Source: Alphaproteobacteria bacterium
Lineage (GTDB): Bacteria > Pseudomonadota > Alphaproteobacteria > CACIAM-22H2
Assembly: GCA_016124335.1 (NCBI GenBank)
Contig: WGNX01000005.1
Span: 124,001-188,000 of the forward strand
Direction: 5' to 3'
DNA: 64,000 bases
Part shown: piece by piece, positions 39,313 to 49,054 of the stretch
Position numbering within the stretch: the stretch's first letter is position 1
Layout of the letters: every line of letters starts with the position of its first letter
The notes under the pieces: model-generated
Seen by the model: the letters and a program-made list of their open reading frames with translations, nothing else
What the model was told of the DNA's origin: nothing
The model's database searches: none
Made by a program: the position numbers and the translations under genes

Positions 39313-40148
39313 CCCTGCCACACGCCGGAAAACGCGAGCGCCACGGGACCCGCCATCAGGACGTGGCCGTCGGCATGCCATTCGATGTCGAGCGCACCCG
39401 CACCATCCGCGCTGCCATCGACGATCACGCGTGCGCGCCGTCCGCCAACAAGATTCCGGCGGACGGCGGCGACGGTTGCGGCGCAAGCGCCCGACCCGCA
39501 GGCAAGCGTGATGCCGGCCCCGCGTTCCCAGACGCGAAGCCGGATCGTTTCCGGATCGACGATCTGCGCGATGCCGATATTTGCGCGTTCGGGAAACATC
39601 GGATGATTTTCGAGCTGCGGCCCGAGCGCCGCAAGTTCGATGGCTGTCACGTCGGCCACGAAAAACGTCGCGTGGGGATTTCCCATGCCCGTGGCGACCG
39701 GGTCGGCGAGCGGCCCGAGCGTCAGCGGCACATGCAGCGTGTTGCATTCGCGCGCCAGCGGAATTTCGCGCCAGTCGAGCCGCGCCGGACCCATGTCGAC
39801 AGCGACCTGTCCGCCCGATGCGCGGCGCGATTCGAGAATGCCGGCGCGCGTCTGGATGCGAAGACGGTCGGTGCCGGTCTCGCGCATCACGTGGTCGGCG
39901 ACGCAGCGCGTGCCGTTGCCGCAAGCCCCGGCTTCCGATCCGTCCGAGTTCAGGAAGCGGAAAAAAACGGCCGCGGCCGGGTCCGTCGGCTTTTCGATGA
40001 TGACAAGCTGGTCGAAGCCGACGCCCTTGTGCCGATCGGCGATCGCGCGCACGCGCCCGATATCGAGCTTGGGCATCCGCGCGCGGGCGTCGACGACGAC
40101 GAAATCGTTGCCGAGACCATGCATTTTCAGGAACGGAAGGGCTTCCAT
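39309..40148 (-). CDS. dapF: Diaminopimelate epimerase
   Basis: Converts LL- to meso-diaminopimelate for lysine and peptidoglycan. The 279-residue protein has the two catalytic cysteines in EAGACGNGTRC (Cys76) and LACGSGACAA (Cys217), and the N-terminal MHGLGNDFVVVD. First gene of dapF-mtaB-ftsY, with 4-base overlaps throughout. Confidence 0.97.
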   Translation of the reverse strand: MEALPFLKMHGLGNDFVVVDARARMPKLDIGRVRAIADRHKGVGFDQLVIIEKPTDPAAAVFFRFLNSDGSEAGACGNGTRCVADHVMRETGTDRLRIQTRAGILESRRASGGQVAVDMGPARLDWREIPLARECNTLHVPLTLGPLADPVATGMGNPHATFFVADVTAIELAALGPQLENHPMFPERANIGIAQIVDPETIRLRVWERGAGITLACGSGACAATVAAVRRNLVGGRRARVIVDGSADGAGALDIEWHADGHVLMAGPVALAFSGVWQG

Positions 40149-40239
40149 CGCGTGCGCATATAGTCCGCCAGTGGCCGGAAAGTCTAGCGGGCGCGCAGGC
40201 GGCTGAAATTGTGACTATTCTCGAATGTTTTTCAATATA

Positions 40240-40258
40240 TTAACTGTTTTTCAGTTAA
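40240..40258. repeat. TTAACTG-N5-CAGTTAA inverted repeat
   Basis: Perfect 7-bp arms around TTTTT in the dapF/ffh spacer, about 65 bases upstream of the predicted ffh -35. The half-sites contain TTAA, but with 11 bases between them rather than 7, so this is not a CtrA box. Looks like a regulator-binding palindrome. Confidence 0.45.
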
Positions 40259-40321
40259 GTTCTGGCGGTCAATATGCCGGGCCGCGTATATATGTCATGC
40301 CCGGCATCGGGCCGGCGCGGC

Positions 40322-40350
40322 TTGACGGTCTGCGCCTTTCTCCGTAAAAC
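40322..40350 (+). promoter_or_regulatory. Probable ffh operon promoter
   Basis: TTGACG (40322-40327), 17-base spacer, TAAAAC (40345-40350). The predicted start near 40357 gives a leader of about 107 bases. Confidence 0.55.
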
Positions 40351-40395
40351 CGCCGCCGTTCAGGGGAAACATGCGCCCTTGGGCCTTCGGGTCTC

Positions 40396-40424
40396 CCGCC
40401 GTCCGCGAGTTTCGCGCACGGCGG
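40396..40424 (+). other. Hairpin in the ffh leader
   Basis: CCGCCGT-C-CGCGA, loop GTT, TCGCG-C-ACGGCGG: 7 bp, a C/C mismatch, then 5 bp. It ends 39 bases before the ffh ATG. There is no T run directly after it, so it is not a plain terminator. Confidence 0.5.
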
Positions 40425-40463
40425 CCGTCGTGTTTTGCGTGAACGGAAGGTTTGCCGGTCGGT

Positions 40464-41813
40464 ATGTTCGAGTCGCTTTCCACCAGGCTGGGTTCGGTCT
40501 TCGACAAGCTGCGCGGGCGCGGTGCGCTCAGCGAAGCGGATGTCGATGCGGCCCTGCGCGAAGTGCGGGTGGCGCTTCTTGAAGCCGACGTGGCGCTTTC
40601 CGTCGTCAAGGATTTCATCGCCGGCGTGAAGCTCGAGGCGATCGGCCAGCAGGTCGTTCGTTCAGTCACGCCCGGCCAGATGGTCGTCAAGATCGTCAAC
40701 GACAAGCTGGTTGAAACACTGGGTTCCACGGCCAGCGAGATCAACCTGCGCGCCACGCCGCCGGTCGCGATCCTGATGCTGGGCCTGCAGGGCTCAGGCA
40801 AGACGACGACATCGGCCAAGCTTGCCAAGCGCCTCGTCGCGAAGGAACGCAAGAAGGTCCTGCTCGCCTCGCTCGACGTGCGCCGCCCGGCGGCACAGGA
40901 GCAGCTCGCCGTTCTCGGCACGCAGGTCGAGGTGCCCACGCTTCCCATCGTGGCGGGACAGGATCCGGTGGCCATCGCGCGCCGCGCGATGGAAGTGGGC
41001 CGCAACGAAGGTTACGACATCGTCATCCTCGACACGGCCGGTCGCCTGTCGATCGACGACGAGTTGATGGGCGAGGCTGCGGCCGTGCGCGATGCCGTCC
41101 AGCCGACCGAGTCGCTGCTGGTCGTGGACGCGCTGACCGGTCAGGACGCGGTCAACACGGCCACCCAATTCAACACGCGCATCGGCGTCACGGGCATCGT
41201 GATGACGCGCGTGGACGGCGACCAGCGCGGCGGCGCCGCGCTATCGATGCGCGCGGTCACCGGCAAGCCGATCAAGTTCATCGGCCTGGGCGAGAAGATG
41301 GACGCGATCGACGTGTTCCATCCCGACCGCATCGCCGGCCGCATCCTCGGCATGGGCGACATCGTCGGCCTCGTCGAGAAGGCGCAGGAAACCGTCGCCG
41401 CCGAGGACGCCGAGAAGCTCGCGGCAAAGATCAAGAAGGGCGACTTCGACTTCAACGACATGCTCTCCCAGCTCGAGCAGGTCAAGAAGATGGGCGGGCT
41501 CGACGGCGTCATGGGCATGCTGCCCGGCGTCCAGAAGATGAAGGCCCAGCTCGCCAACGCGAACGTGAACGAGAAAATGATCGACCGCCAAGCGGCGATC
41601 ATCCGCTCGATGACACGAAAGGAACGGCGCGACGCCAAGCTGCTCAACGGCAGCCGCAAGCGGCGCATCGCGTCCGGCTCGGGCACCACCGTCGAGGAGG
41701 TCAATCGCCTCGTGAAGCAGTTCATGGATATGAGCCGCGTCATGAAGCAGATGGGCAAGCTCGGCCAGAAGGGAATGATGCGGACGGGGCTGGGAAACCT
41801 CTTCCGCAGATAG
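40464..41813 (+). CDS. ffh: Signal recognition particle protein Ffh
   Basis: SRP54 homologue that binds signal peptides and 4.5S RNA. The 449-residue protein has an N domain, the P-loop GLQGSGKTT (107-115), [15 protein letters not shown] and a Met-rich C-terminal M domain ([36 protein letters not shown]). ATG 40464 (MFESLSTRL) matches the family N-terminus. First gene of ffh-rpsP-rimM-trmD-rplS. Confidence 0.97.
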   Translation: MFESLSTRLGSVFDKLRGRGALSEADVDAALREVRVALLEADVALSVVKDFIAGVKLEAIGQQVVRSVTPGQMVVKIVNDKLVETLGSTASEINLRATPPVAILMLGLQGSGKTTTSAKLAKRLVAKERKKVLLASLDVRRPAAQEQLAVLGTQVEVPTLPIVAGQDPVAIARRAMEVGRNEGYDIVILDTAGRLSIDDELMGEAAAVRDAVQPTESLLVVDALTGQDAVNTATQFNTRIGVTGIVMTRVDGDQRGGAALSMRAVTGKPIKFIGLGEKMDAIDVFHPDRIAGRILGMGDIVGLVEKAQETVAAEDAEKLAAKIKKGDFDFNDMLSQLEQVKKMGGLDGVMGMLPGVQKMKAQLANANVNEKMIDRQAAIIRSMTRKERRDAKLLNGSRKRRIASGSGTTVEEVNRLVKQFMDMSRVMKQMGKLGQKGMMRTGLGNLFRR

Positions 41814-41865
41814 CGCAACCGAACACGAACCATACGAAGACAGCAGCGAAAGGATCCAACCGACA

Positions 41866-42234
41866 ATGTCCGTCAAGATTCGCATGAGCCGCGGCGGTGC
41901 CAAGAACCGCCCGCATTACAAGATCGTCGTCGCGGACAGCCGCATGGCGCGCGATGGCCGTTTCATCGAGAAGATCGGCTACTACGACCCGATGCTCGAC
42001 AAGGCTGACCCCAAGCGCGTCGTCATCGACGTCGAGCGCGCCAAGCACTGGCTCTCGAAGGGCGCCCAGCCGTCGGAGCGCGTCGCGCACTTCCTGCACG
42101 CGCTCTCGCTCGGGCCGAAGCCCGAGATCCGCGAGACGCCGAAGAAGTCCGCGCCGAAGAAGAAGGCGCAGGAACGTCTGAAGGCGGCCGAGGAAGCCGC
42201 GGCGAAGCCCGCCGAGGCGGGTGCCGCGGCCTGA
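41866..42234 (+). CDS. rpsP: 30S ribosomal protein S16
   Basis: The 122-residue protein starts [20 protein letters not shown], the S16 signature, then [12 protein letters not shown]. The C-terminal ~35 residues are a Lys/Ala/Glu-rich extension beyond the core domain, common in alphaproteobacteria. 52 bases after ffh; rimM follows at once. Confidence 0.97.
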   Translation: MSVKIRMSRGGAKNRPHYKIVVADSRMARDGRFIEKIGYYDPMLDKADPKRVVIDVERAKHWLSKGAQPSERVAHFLHALSLGPKPEIRETPKKSAPKKKAQERLKAAEEAAAKPAEAGAAA

Positions 42235-42238
42235 GGCG

Positions 42239-42796
42239 ATGACGTCCGGCACGGGCACGAAGCCGATCCTGGTCGGCGCCGTCGTGGGAGCCCACGGCGT
42301 GCGCGGCGAGGTCAAGATCAAGAGCTTCACTGCCCTGGCGAAGGACGTCGGTGCCTACGGCCCCGTTTCGGACGAGAGCGGCAAGCGCCGCTTCGCCGTC
42401 CGTGTCCGAGGGGAGGCACGCGGGCTGGTCGTGGCCCGGCTCGAGGGGATCGAGGACCGGAACGCGGCCGAAGCGCTGAAGGGAATGCGGCTCTACGTGG
42501 AGCGCGCGGCCCTGGGCGCCAGGCCCAAGCGGGCGCCGAAGGGTGCGGAGATCTGGTACCACGCCGATCTGGTCGGCCTTGCCGTGGAAGACACGCAAGG
42601 AAGACGGATCGGGACGGTGAAAGCGCTCGCCAACTACGGTGCGGGCGACATCGTCGAAGTGGCGGGCGAAGGCGGGCAAAACCTGCTGCTGCCCTTCACC
42701 AAGCGGGTGGTGCCGGTGGTTGACGTGGATGGCGGCCGGATCGTTGTCGATCCGCCCGTGGAAGTCGAAGCAAAGGAAGGCGGACCGGACGAATGA
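42239..42796 (+). CDS. rimM: Ribosome maturation factor RimM
   Basis: 30S maturation factor, 185 residues: N-terminal RimM domain ([20 protein letters not shown]) and C-terminal PRC-barrel ([34 protein letters not shown]). ATG 42239 has GAGG upstream; an earlier in-frame ATG at 42221 lies inside rpsP and is less likely. Overlaps trmD by 4 bases. Confidence 0.95.
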   Translation: MTSGTGTKPILVGAVVGAHGVRGEVKIKSFTALAKDVGAYGPVSDESGKRRFAVRVRGEARGLVVARLEGIEDRNAAEALKGMRLYVERAALGARPKRAPKGAEIWYHADLVGLAVEDTQGRRIGTVKALANYGAGDIVEVAGEGGQNLLLPFTKRVVPVVDVDGGRIVVDPPVEVEAKEGGPDE

Positions 42797-43551
42797 GCGT
42801 CGCGGCGGACATGGCGGAGAACGGCACGGCGAACGGCGCGAAGGCGCCGTGGCGCGCGGTCGTGCTCACGCTCTACCCGGAAATGTTCCCCGGGCCGCTG
42901 GGTGCCTCCATTCCCGGACGTGCGGCCGCCGACGGCGCGTGGGCGCTCGAGACGATCGACATCCGCAGCTTCGCGACCGACCGCCATCGCACGGTCGACG
43001 ACATCCCGTTCGGCGGCGGCCCCGGCATGGTGATGAAGCCCGATGTGGTCGACGCCGCGATCGCCGTGGCGATCGCGCGTGCACCGGAAGGCGCGGCCGT
43101 CATCTACCTCTCGCCGCGTGGCCGGCCTTTCGACCAGGATCGCGCACGCGCGCTCGCCGCCGGTCCCGGCGTCGTGCTGCTGTGCGGCCGTTTCGAAGGC
43201 GTGGACGCGCGCGTCGTCGAGGCACGCGGCCTCGAGGAAGTCTCGATCGGCGACTACGTGCTGTCCGGCGGCGAGCCGGCGGCGATATGCCTTGTCGACG
43301 CCTGCGTGCGACTGCTGCCCGGCGTTCTGGGTGCGGCCGAATCGCTGGGCGAGGAGAGCTTCGAGGACGGGCTTCTGGAATATCCCCACTACACGCGGCC
43401 GGCCATCTGGCAGGACCGCGAAGTGCCGGCGGTGCTGACCTCCGGCAATCACGCAAAAATCCGCGCCTGGCGGCGGGACGAGGCCATGCGCCTCACCGCC
43501 GAGCGACGCCCCGATCTGTGGGCCAAGCGCCAGGCGCGCACGCAACATTGA
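42793..43551 (+). CDS. trmD: tRNA (guanine-N1)-methyltransferase TrmD
   Basis: Makes m1G37 in tRNA. SPOUT-class enzyme of 252 residues with [15 protein letters not shown], the [14 protein letters not shown] loop, the trefoil-knot motif [15 protein letters not shown], and LEYPHYTRP. About 20 extra N-terminal residues precede the conserved domain. Between rimM and rplS, the universal order. Confidence 0.97.
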   Translation: MSVAADMAENGTANGAKAPWRAVVLTLYPEMFPGPLGASIPGRAAADGAWALETIDIRSFATDRHRTVDDIPFGGGPGMVMKPDVVDAAIAVAIARAPEGAAVIYLSPRGRPFDQDRARALAAGPGVVLLCGRFEGVDARVVEARGLEEVSIGDYVLSGGEPAAICLVDACVRLLPGVLGAAESLGEESFEDGLLEYPHYTRPAIWQDREVPAVLTSGNHAKIRAWRRDEAMRLTAERRPDLWAKRQARTQH

Positions 43552-43571
43552 GAGTCCAAGAGGAGAAGAAC

Positions 43572-44012
43572 ATGGCGAACATCATTGAACAGATCGAGAA
43601 GGAGCAGATCGGCAAGCTCGTTGCCGCTCGCAAGGTTCCCGAATTCGGTCCGGGCGACACGCTGCGCGTGCAGGTCAAGGTGCAGGAAGGCACGCGCGAA
43701 CGTCTGCAGACTTTCGAAGGCGTGTGCATCGCGCGCAAGAATTCGGGCATGAGCTCGAACTTCACGGTGCGCAAGATCTCGTTCGGCGAAGGCGTGGAAC
43801 GCGTGTTCCCGCTCTACTCGCCGCGCCTGGGCGGGATCGAGGTCGTGCGCCGCGGCGACGTGCGTCGCGCGAAGCTCTATTACCTGCGCGGCCGTACCGG
43901 CAAGTCGGCACGCATCGTCGAGAAGACGGGCGGCATGGCCGCCACGGCGGCCGAGATGAGCGCCGCCGAGCTGGAGGCGTCGGCCGCCGACGCGTCGGCC
44001 GAGAAGAAGTAA
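43572..44012 (+). CDS. rplS: 50S ribosomal protein L19
   Basis: The 146-residue L19 has [40 protein letters not shown] and [16 protein letters not shown]. The Ala/Glu-rich C-terminal tail (after [12 protein letters not shown]) exceeds the core domain. ATG 43572 follows AGGAGAAG. Last ribosomal gene of the cluster; leuC follows after 73 bases. Confidence 0.97.
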   Translation: MANIIEQIEKEQIGKLVAARKVPEFGPGDTLRVQVKVQEGTRERLQTFEGVCIARKNSGMSSNFTVRKISFGEGVERVFPLYSPRLGGIEVVRRGDVRRAKLYYLRGRTGKSARIVEKTGGMAATAAEMSAAELEASAADASAEKK

Positions 44013-44085
44013 GCCGTCGGCCGGGGCCGCGCCGGGAAAGACCGGCCGGCCCCGCCGAAGGAACGGGATGTCGGGAGGGGAAACG

Positions 44086-45495
44086 ATGACGAAGCCACGC
44101 ACGTTGTTCGACAAGATCTGGGACAGCCATGTCGTCCATCGCCAGGACGACGGAACCTGCGTGCTCTACATCGACCGTCATCTCGTTCACGAAGTGACGA
44201 GCCCGCAGGCCTTCGAAGGCCTGCGCATGGCGGGCCGAAAGGTCCGCCGGCCCGATGCCACGGTCGCGGTCGCCGACCATAACGTGCCGACGACCGACCG
44301 TTCCAAGGGCATTGCCGACGAAGAAAGCCGCATCCAGGTCGATACGCTCGCGAAGAACGCGAAGGATTTCGGCGTGGAGTATTACGGCATGGACGACGTC
44401 CGGCAGGGCATCGTCCACATCATCGGGCCGGAGCAGGGCTTCACCCAGCCCGGCACGACCATCGTTTGCGGTGACAGCCACACCGCCACGCACGGCGCGT
44501 TCGGGGCGCTGGCCTTCGGCATCGGCACGTCGGAAGTCGAGCATGTGCTGGCAACGCAGACGCTCGTCCAGCGACCTGCCAAGAACATGCGCATCACGGT
44601 CGAAGGCAAGCTCGGCCTTGGCGTCACGGCCAAGGACGTGATCCTCGCCATCATCGGCAAGATCGGCACGGCGGGCGGAACGGGCCATGTGGTCGAGTTC
44701 GCCGGCAACGTCATCCGCGACCTTTCGATGGAAGGCCGCATGACCGTCTGCAACATGACGATCGAGGGCGGCGCACGCGCGGGCCTCGTGGCGCCCGACG
44801 AAAAGACGTTTGCGTATCTGAAAGGCCGCCCGCACGCGCCGAAGGGTGCCATGTGGGAAGCGGCGGTGGCGTACTGGAAGACGCTGCCCTCCGACGCCGG
44901 CGCCAAGTACGACACCGAAGTGTTCCTCGACGCCAAGGACATCGCGCCGATGGTGACGTGGGGAACCTCGCCCGAAGACGTGCTGCCGATCGCCTCGGTC
45001 GTGCCGAACCCGGCCGACATTGCCGACGAAGGCAAGCGCGCGGCCGTGAAGCGTTCGCTCGACTATATGGGTCTCAAGCCTGGCACCAAGCTCGTCGACG
45101 TCAAGGTCGACAAGGTTTTCATCGGCAGCTGCACGAACGGCCGCATCGAGGATCTTCGCGCGGCGGCCGAAGTGGCGAAGGGCCGCAAGGTCGCGGGCCA
45201 CGTGCAGGCACTGGTCGTGCCGGGCTCGGGCCTCGTCAAGGAACAGGCCGAGCGCGAAGGCCTCGACAAGATCTTCCTCGACGCGGGCTTCGAATGGCGC
45301 GAGCCGGGCTGCTCGATGTGTCTTGCCATGAACGCCGACAAGCTGCAGCCGGGCGAACGCTGTGCGTCGACATCGAACCGCAATTTCGAGGGCCGTCAGG
45401 GTCGCGGCGGACGCACGCATCTTGTGTCGCCCGAGATGGCGGCGGCCGCGGCGGTCACGGGCCATCTGGCCGACGTGCGCGAACTGGCGCGCTGA
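44086..45495 (+). CDS. leuC: 3-isopropylmalate dehydratase large subunit
   Basis: Aconitase-family [4Fe-4S] enzyme of leucine synthesis, working with LeuD. The 469-residue protein has [12 protein letters not shown], the cluster cysteines in GSCTNGR and GCSMC, and the [10 protein letters not shown] substrate loop. The GGAGGGG at 44074-44080 fits ATG 44086 better than the upstream in-frame start at 44068. Confidence 0.97.
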   Translation: MTKPRTLFDKIWDSHVVHRQDDGTCVLYIDRHLVHEVTSPQAFEGLRMAGRKVRRPDATVAVADHNVPTTDRSKGIADEESRIQVDTLAKNAKDFGVEYYGMDDVRQGIVHIIGPEQGFTQPGTTIVCGDSHTATHGAFGALAFGIGTSEVEHVLATQTLVQRPAKNMRITVEGKLGLGVTAKDVILAIIGKIGTAGGTGHVVEFAGNVIRDLSMEGRMTVCNMTIEGGARAGLVAPDEKTFAYLKGRPHAPKGAMWEAAVAYWKTLPSDAGAKYDTEVFLDAKDIAPMVTWGTSPEDVLPIASVVPNPADIADEGKRAAVKRSLDYMGLKPGTKLVDVKVDKVFIGSCTNGRIEDLRAAAEVAKGRKVAGHVQALVVPGSGLVKEQAEREGLDKIFLDAGFEWREPGCSMCLAMNADKLQPGERCASTSNRNFEGRQGRGGRTHLVSPEMAAAAAVTGHLADVRELAR

Positions 45496-45515
45496 GACAG
45501 GGAAGGGAAACGAAA

Positions 45516-46133
45516 ATGGACAAGTTCACGGTCCTGACCGGCGTTGCCGCCCCGCTGCCGATGATCAACATCGACACGGACATGATCATTCCCAAGCAGC
45601 ACCTGAAGACGATCAAGCGCACCGGCCTCGGCAAGGCGCTGTTCGAGGAAATGCGCTTTACGAACGACGGCAAGGAAAATCCCGATTTCGTGCTCAACAA
45701 GCCGGCCTATCGCAAGGCGCAGATCCTGGTCGCCGGCGACAATTTCGGCTGCGGCTCGTCGCGCGAACATGCGCCGTGGGCGCTGCTCGATTTCGGCATC
45801 CGCTGCGTCATCAGCACCTCGTTCGCCGACATCTTCTATAACAACTGCTTCAAGAACGGGATCCTGCCCATCAAGGTCTCGAAGGAAGATCTGGCCAAGC
45901 TGATGGACGACGCCAGCCGCGGCGCCAACGCCACGCTGACGGTCGATCTCGAGAAGATGGAAATCCGCGGGCCGGACGGCGGCACGGTCAAGTTCGACCT
46001 CGACGAATTCCGCCGCCACTGCCTGCTCAACGGGCTCGACGACATCGCGCTCACGCTGGAGAAGGCGCCGCACATCGACACCTACGAGGCCAAGCAGCGC
46101 CAGTCGCAGCCCTGGCTCGCCGCGGCGCGCTGA
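45516..46133 (+). CDS. leuD: 3-isopropylmalate dehydratase small subunit
   Basis: The 205-residue swivel-domain partner of Leu[14 protein letters not shown] and [17 protein letters not shown] are diagnostic. 20 bases after leuC with GGAAGGG upstream; leuB follows after 24 bases. Confidence 0.97.
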   Translation: MDKFTVLTGVAAPLPMINIDTDMIIPKQHLKTIKRTGLGKALFEEMRFTNDGKENPDFVLNKPAYRKAQILVAGDNFGCGSSREHAPWALLDFGIRCVISTSFADIFYNNCFKNGILPIKVSKEDLAKLMDDASRGANATLTVDLEKMEIRGPDGGTVKFDLDEFRRHCLLNGLDDIALTLEKAPHIDTYEAKQRQSQPWLAAAR

Positions 46134-46157
46134 ACACCGGTACCGGAGAGACGTAAA

Positions 46158-47270
46158 ATGGCATCCAACCGCAAGCTCCTCGTCCTTCCCGGCGACGGCA
46201 TCGGCCCCGAGGCGATGAAGCAGGTCCGCCGTGTCGTCGACTGGTTCGACAAGCGCCGCACCGTGTCGTTCGACCTCAAGGAAGGTCTTGTCGGCGGCGC
46301 TTCATACGAAAAGCACGGCACGCCGCTGACCGACGAGACGATGGCGCTTGCCCAGTCGTGCGATGCCACGCTTTTCGGTGCGGTCGGCGGCCCGCAGTGG
46401 GATAACCTGCCTTTCGACAAGAAGCCCGAGCGCGGCCTCCTGCGCCTGCGTAAGGAAATGGACCTTTTCGCCAACTTGCGCCCGGCCATCGTGTTCGAAG
46501 CGCTTGCCGATGCGTCAGCACTGAAGCGCGAACTCGTCGCGGGGTTGGACATCCTGATCCTTCGCGAGCTGACGGGCGGCGTCTATTTCGGCGAACCGCG
46601 CGGCGTCACCACCCTGCCCGACGGCCAGAAGAAGGCGGTCGATACGCAGGTCTACACGACAAGCGAGATCCAGCGCGTCGCGCGCGTGGGCTTCGAGCTG
46701 GCGCGCAAGCGCGGCAACAGGCTCCACTCGGTCGAGAAGGCCAACGTCATGCACACCGGCGTGCTGTGGCGCGAGGTCGTGACGGCGCTGCACAAGGCCG
46801 AATATTCGGACGTCAAGCTCGAGCACATGTACGCGGACAACTGCGCCATGCAGCTCGTGCGCAATCCCAAGCAGTTCGACGTGATCGTCACCGACAACCT
46901 GTTCGGCGACATCCTTTCCGACTGCGCGGCGATGCTGACCGGCTCGCTGGGCATGCTGCCGTCGGCCTCGCTGGGTGCACCCGATGCGACCGGCCGGCGC
47001 AAGGCGCTCTACGAGCCCGTGCATGGCTCCGCACCCGACATTGCCGGCAAGGACATGGCCAATCCGCTGGCCACGCTGCTGTCGTTTGCGATGATGCTGC
47101 GCTATTCGTTCGACCTGGCCGACGATGCGGCGCTGGTGGAGCAGGCTGCGAAGAACGTGCTGGCCAAGGGCCTGCGCACGCGCGACATCGCTTCGGCCGG
47201 TTCGACGGTCGTGTCGACCACGCAGATGGGCGATGCGCTGCTGAAGGAACTCGACGCGCTCGCGGCCTGA
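46158..47270 (+). CDS. leuB: 3-isopropylmalate dehydrogenase
   Basis: NAD-dependent oxidative decarboxylation in leucine synthesis. The 370-residue protein has [28 protein letters not shown], the substrate-binding and catalytic Lys/Asp region [12 protein letters not shown], and the NAD loop [15 protein letters not shown]. Its stop lies 4 bases from that of the convergent methyltransferase gene. Confidence 0.97.
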   Translation: MASNRKLLVLPGDGIGPEAMKQVRRVVDWFDKRRTVSFDLKEGLVGGASYEKHGTPLTDETMALAQSCDATLFGAVGGPQWDNLPFDKKPERGLLRLRKEMDLFANLRPAIVFEALADASALKRELVAGLDILILRELTGGVYFGEPRGVTTLPDGQKKAVDTQVYTTSEIQRVARVGFELARKRGNRLHSVEKANVMHTGVLWREVVTALHKAEYSDVKLEHMYADNCAMQLVRNPKQFDVIVTDNLFGDILSDCAAMLTGSLGMLPSASLGAPDATGRRKALYEPVHGSAPDIAGKDMANPLATLLSFAMMLRYSFDLADDAALVEQAAKNVLAKGLRTRDIASAGSTVVSTTQMGDALLKELDALAA

Positions 47271-47274
47271 GGAA

Positions 47275-47871
47275 TCAGACCGTCGCTTGCTTGGGCTCGG
47301 GCAGGTAGCCCCAGACCCAGGCCGGCGGGAAGTTCAGCATCGCGATTCCCATGCGCCGGCCGATCAGGCCCAGCGCCTTCGTCTTGATCGGCGAGGCGGG
47401 CGAATAGGTGTACTGCACGATCTGACCGCCCGGCGCCATCACGTCGAAGGCCGCGCGGGTCAAGCCGCGCTGCACCTCGACTGGCAAGGGCAGCATCGGG
47501 ATGCCCGAGACGACACAGGCGACCTTTCCGACCCATTCGGCCGGCAGCAATGCCTTCAGGTTGCGTGCGTCCCCCTGGATCACCGAGACGTTCGGAAATT
47601 CCCGACGCAGGTATTCGCAAAGCTTGGGATCGATTTCGACCACGAAAAGCCGTTCGGCCGGAATTCCGTTCGCCAGCAGCGCCTTGGTGACGGGTCCGGT
47701 GCCCGGGCCCAGCTCGACGATGCATTGGTCGGGGCCGGGGCGGGCCTGTTTTGCGAGGAGTCGGGCGAGTTGTGGCGAGGAGGGCAGAACGGCGCCGACT
47801 TTCATCGGATTGGCGAGCCAGCGACGGAAAAAGAGGACTTCTTCGGGACGTTCTTCGTCTGCGCGGGACAT
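47275..47871 (-). CDS. PmtA-like phospholipid N-methyltransferase
   Basis: SAM-dependent class I methyltransferase, 198 residues. FFRRWLANPMKVGAVLPSSP at the N-terminus and the SAM motif IVELGPGTGPVTKALL match the Rhodobacter-type phosphatidylethanolamine N-methyltransferase family. The end (PPAWVWGYLP) is also family-like. Likely a membrane-surface enzyme toward phosphatidylcholine; specificity is not proven. AGGAGA precedes the ATG, and a 10-bp hairpin abuts that ribosome site. Confidence 0.85.
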   Translation of the reverse strand: MSRADEERPEEVLFFRRWLANPMKVGAVLPSSPQLARLLAKQARPGPDQCIVELGPGTGPVTKALLANGIPAERLFVVEIDPKLCEYLRREFPNVSVIQGDARNLKALLPAEWVGKVACVVSGIPMLPLPVEVQRGLTRAAFDVMAPGGQIVQYTYSPASPIKTKALGLIGRRMGIAMLNFPPAWVWGYLPEPKQATV

Positions 47872-47882
47872 TTCGGTCTCCT

Positions 47883-47908
47883 GACGCGGCCGTTCGGGCG
47901 GCCGCGTC
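47883..47908 (-). promoter_or_regulatory. Perfect hairpin abutting the methyltransferase ribosome site
   Basis: GACGCGGCCG, 6-base loop, CGGCCGCGTC: a perfect 10-bp GC-rich stem in the 5' leader. Its 3' foot lies directly against the AGGAGA Shine-Dalgarno of the methyltransferase gene. Confidence 0.5.
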
Positions 47909-47912
47909 GCCC

Positions 47913-47926
47913 TTCATATTTATGAA
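47913..47926. promoter_or_regulatory. TTCATA-TT-TATGAA palindrome
   Basis: 6-bp arms with a 2-base centre, in the spacer between the methyltransferase (minus) and the Asd-like gene (plus). On the minus strand it contains TAAATA, so it may overlap a -10 element; candidate operator. Confidence 0.4.
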
Positions 47927-48040
47927 CCTTTGCCGAAACTTCCCGATACGACAGATTCTTGAATAAATTGTGACGTTCCAGCCGGCCGTTCGACGTGGCA
48001 TAAGCCGCGTCCAAACGTACAAATCGGGATTGGAGCACTT

Positions 48041-49054
48041 ATGGGCAAGCGCATCGCCGTCGTCGGCGCCACGGGAACGGTCGGACGCGAGGTATTGCAG
48101 GAACTTGCGGCCCGCGGGGTCGATGTGGCCGAGGTGGCGGCCCTTGCTTCCGAGCGGTCGATCGGGGTGGGGCTGTCCTATGGCGAAGATGCCGAAATCC
48201 GGACCGACGACCTTGCCGGCTATGATTTTGCCGGTACGGGTGCGGCGATCTTCTGCACGGCGCCGGCCGTCTCCGCCGCCAATGTGCCGCGCGCCGCGAA
48301 GGCCGGCGTCTGGACGATCGACACGTCCTCGCACTTTCGTCTCGACCACGACGTACCGGTCATCGTCGCCGGAGTGAACGACGATGCGCCGACCCTTGCA
48401 CGCGCCAAGCGCCGCATCGTGGCAGTACCCGGCGCCTGCGTGACGATGCTCGTGCAGGTGCTGTCGCCGCTGCACAAGGCAGCCAACGTGCGCCGCGCGA
48501 TCGTATCGACCTACCAGTGCGTCTCCGAAATGGGCAAAGCGGCGATGGACGAGCTGTTCGGGCAGACGCGCAACGTCTTCGTCAACCAGCCGATGGAGCG
48601 CACGCACTTCGCCAAACAGATCGCGTTCAACGTGATCCCGCAATGCGGCGGCTTCGAGAAGGACGGCCACACGACGGACGAGCGTGCGCTTGCGACCGAG
48701 GTCCGGAAAATCCTCGCGTCCGACACGGGTGTCTTCGCAACCTGCGTGCGCGTGCCGACATTCGTCGGGCACGGCATTTCGGCCGTCGTCGAATTCGCCG
48801 AACCGATGGGCGTGGCGCAGGCGCGTTCGATGCTCGCGCGGGCCGAGGGAATCGCGGTGGTCGATCACCGATCCGACGAAGGATTCGTGACGCCGCTTGA
48901 GACACAGGGCGAGCAGAAGATCTATGTGAGCCGGCTGCGCGACGATCCTTCCGTGCCCAACGGGCTTGCGATGTGGATTGCGGCGGACAATCTGCGCACG
49001 GCCTCCTCGGCCCCCATCGCCGACCTCGCGATCCGGCTTGCCGACAACGGATGA
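48041..49054 (+). CDS. asd: Aspartate-semialdehyde dehydrogenase family protein
   Basis: The expected reaction is reduction of aspartyl phosphate in the Lys/Thr/Met pathway. The 337-residue protein has VVGATGTVGREVLQEL (NADP Rossmann), STYQCVSEMGKAAMDELF, FVGHG and YVSRLRDD. The active-site loop is unusual: where the family has N-C-S/T, this reads PGACVTML. Cys133 is kept but the preceding Asn is Ala. It may be the working Asd or a diverged paralogue (USG-1-like). Position after leuCDB is typical for asd. Overlaps the next gene by 4 bases. Confidence 0.82.
   Translation: MGKRIAVVGATGTVGREVLQELAARGVDVAEVAALASERSIGVGLSYGEDAEIRTDDLAGYDFAGTGAAIFCTAPAVSAANVPRAAKAGVWTIDTSSHFRLDHDVPVIVAGVNDDAPTLARAKRRIVAVPGACVTMLVQVLSPLHKAANVRRAIVSTYQCVSEMGKAAMDELFGQTRNVFVNQPMERTHFAKQIAFNVIPQCGGFEKDGHTTDERALATEVRKILASDTGVFATCVRVPTFVGHGISAVVEFAEPMGVAQARSMLARAEGIAVVDHRSDEGFVTPLETQGEQKIYVSRLRDDPSVPNGLAMWIAADNLRTASSAPIADLAIRLADNG

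Larger units (their letters stand above)
40149..40463. other. 315-bp divergent intergenic region (dapF / ffh)
   Basis: No credible ORF. It contains an inverted repeat (40240-40258), a promoter facing ffh (40322-40350) and a GC-rich hairpin in the ffh leader (40396-40424), each annotated. The left part is AT-rich compared with the rest of the window and probably also carries the dapF promoter. Confidence 0.7.

Noticed and set aside
40240..40258. CtrA box in the dapF/ffh spacer
   Set aside because: Half-sites TTAA are present but 11 bases apart instead of 7.
44013..44085. Terminator between rplS and leuC
   Set aside because: GC-rich dyad (GGGGCCG/CGGCCCC) is present but lacks a T-tract; read-through to leuC is as likely.
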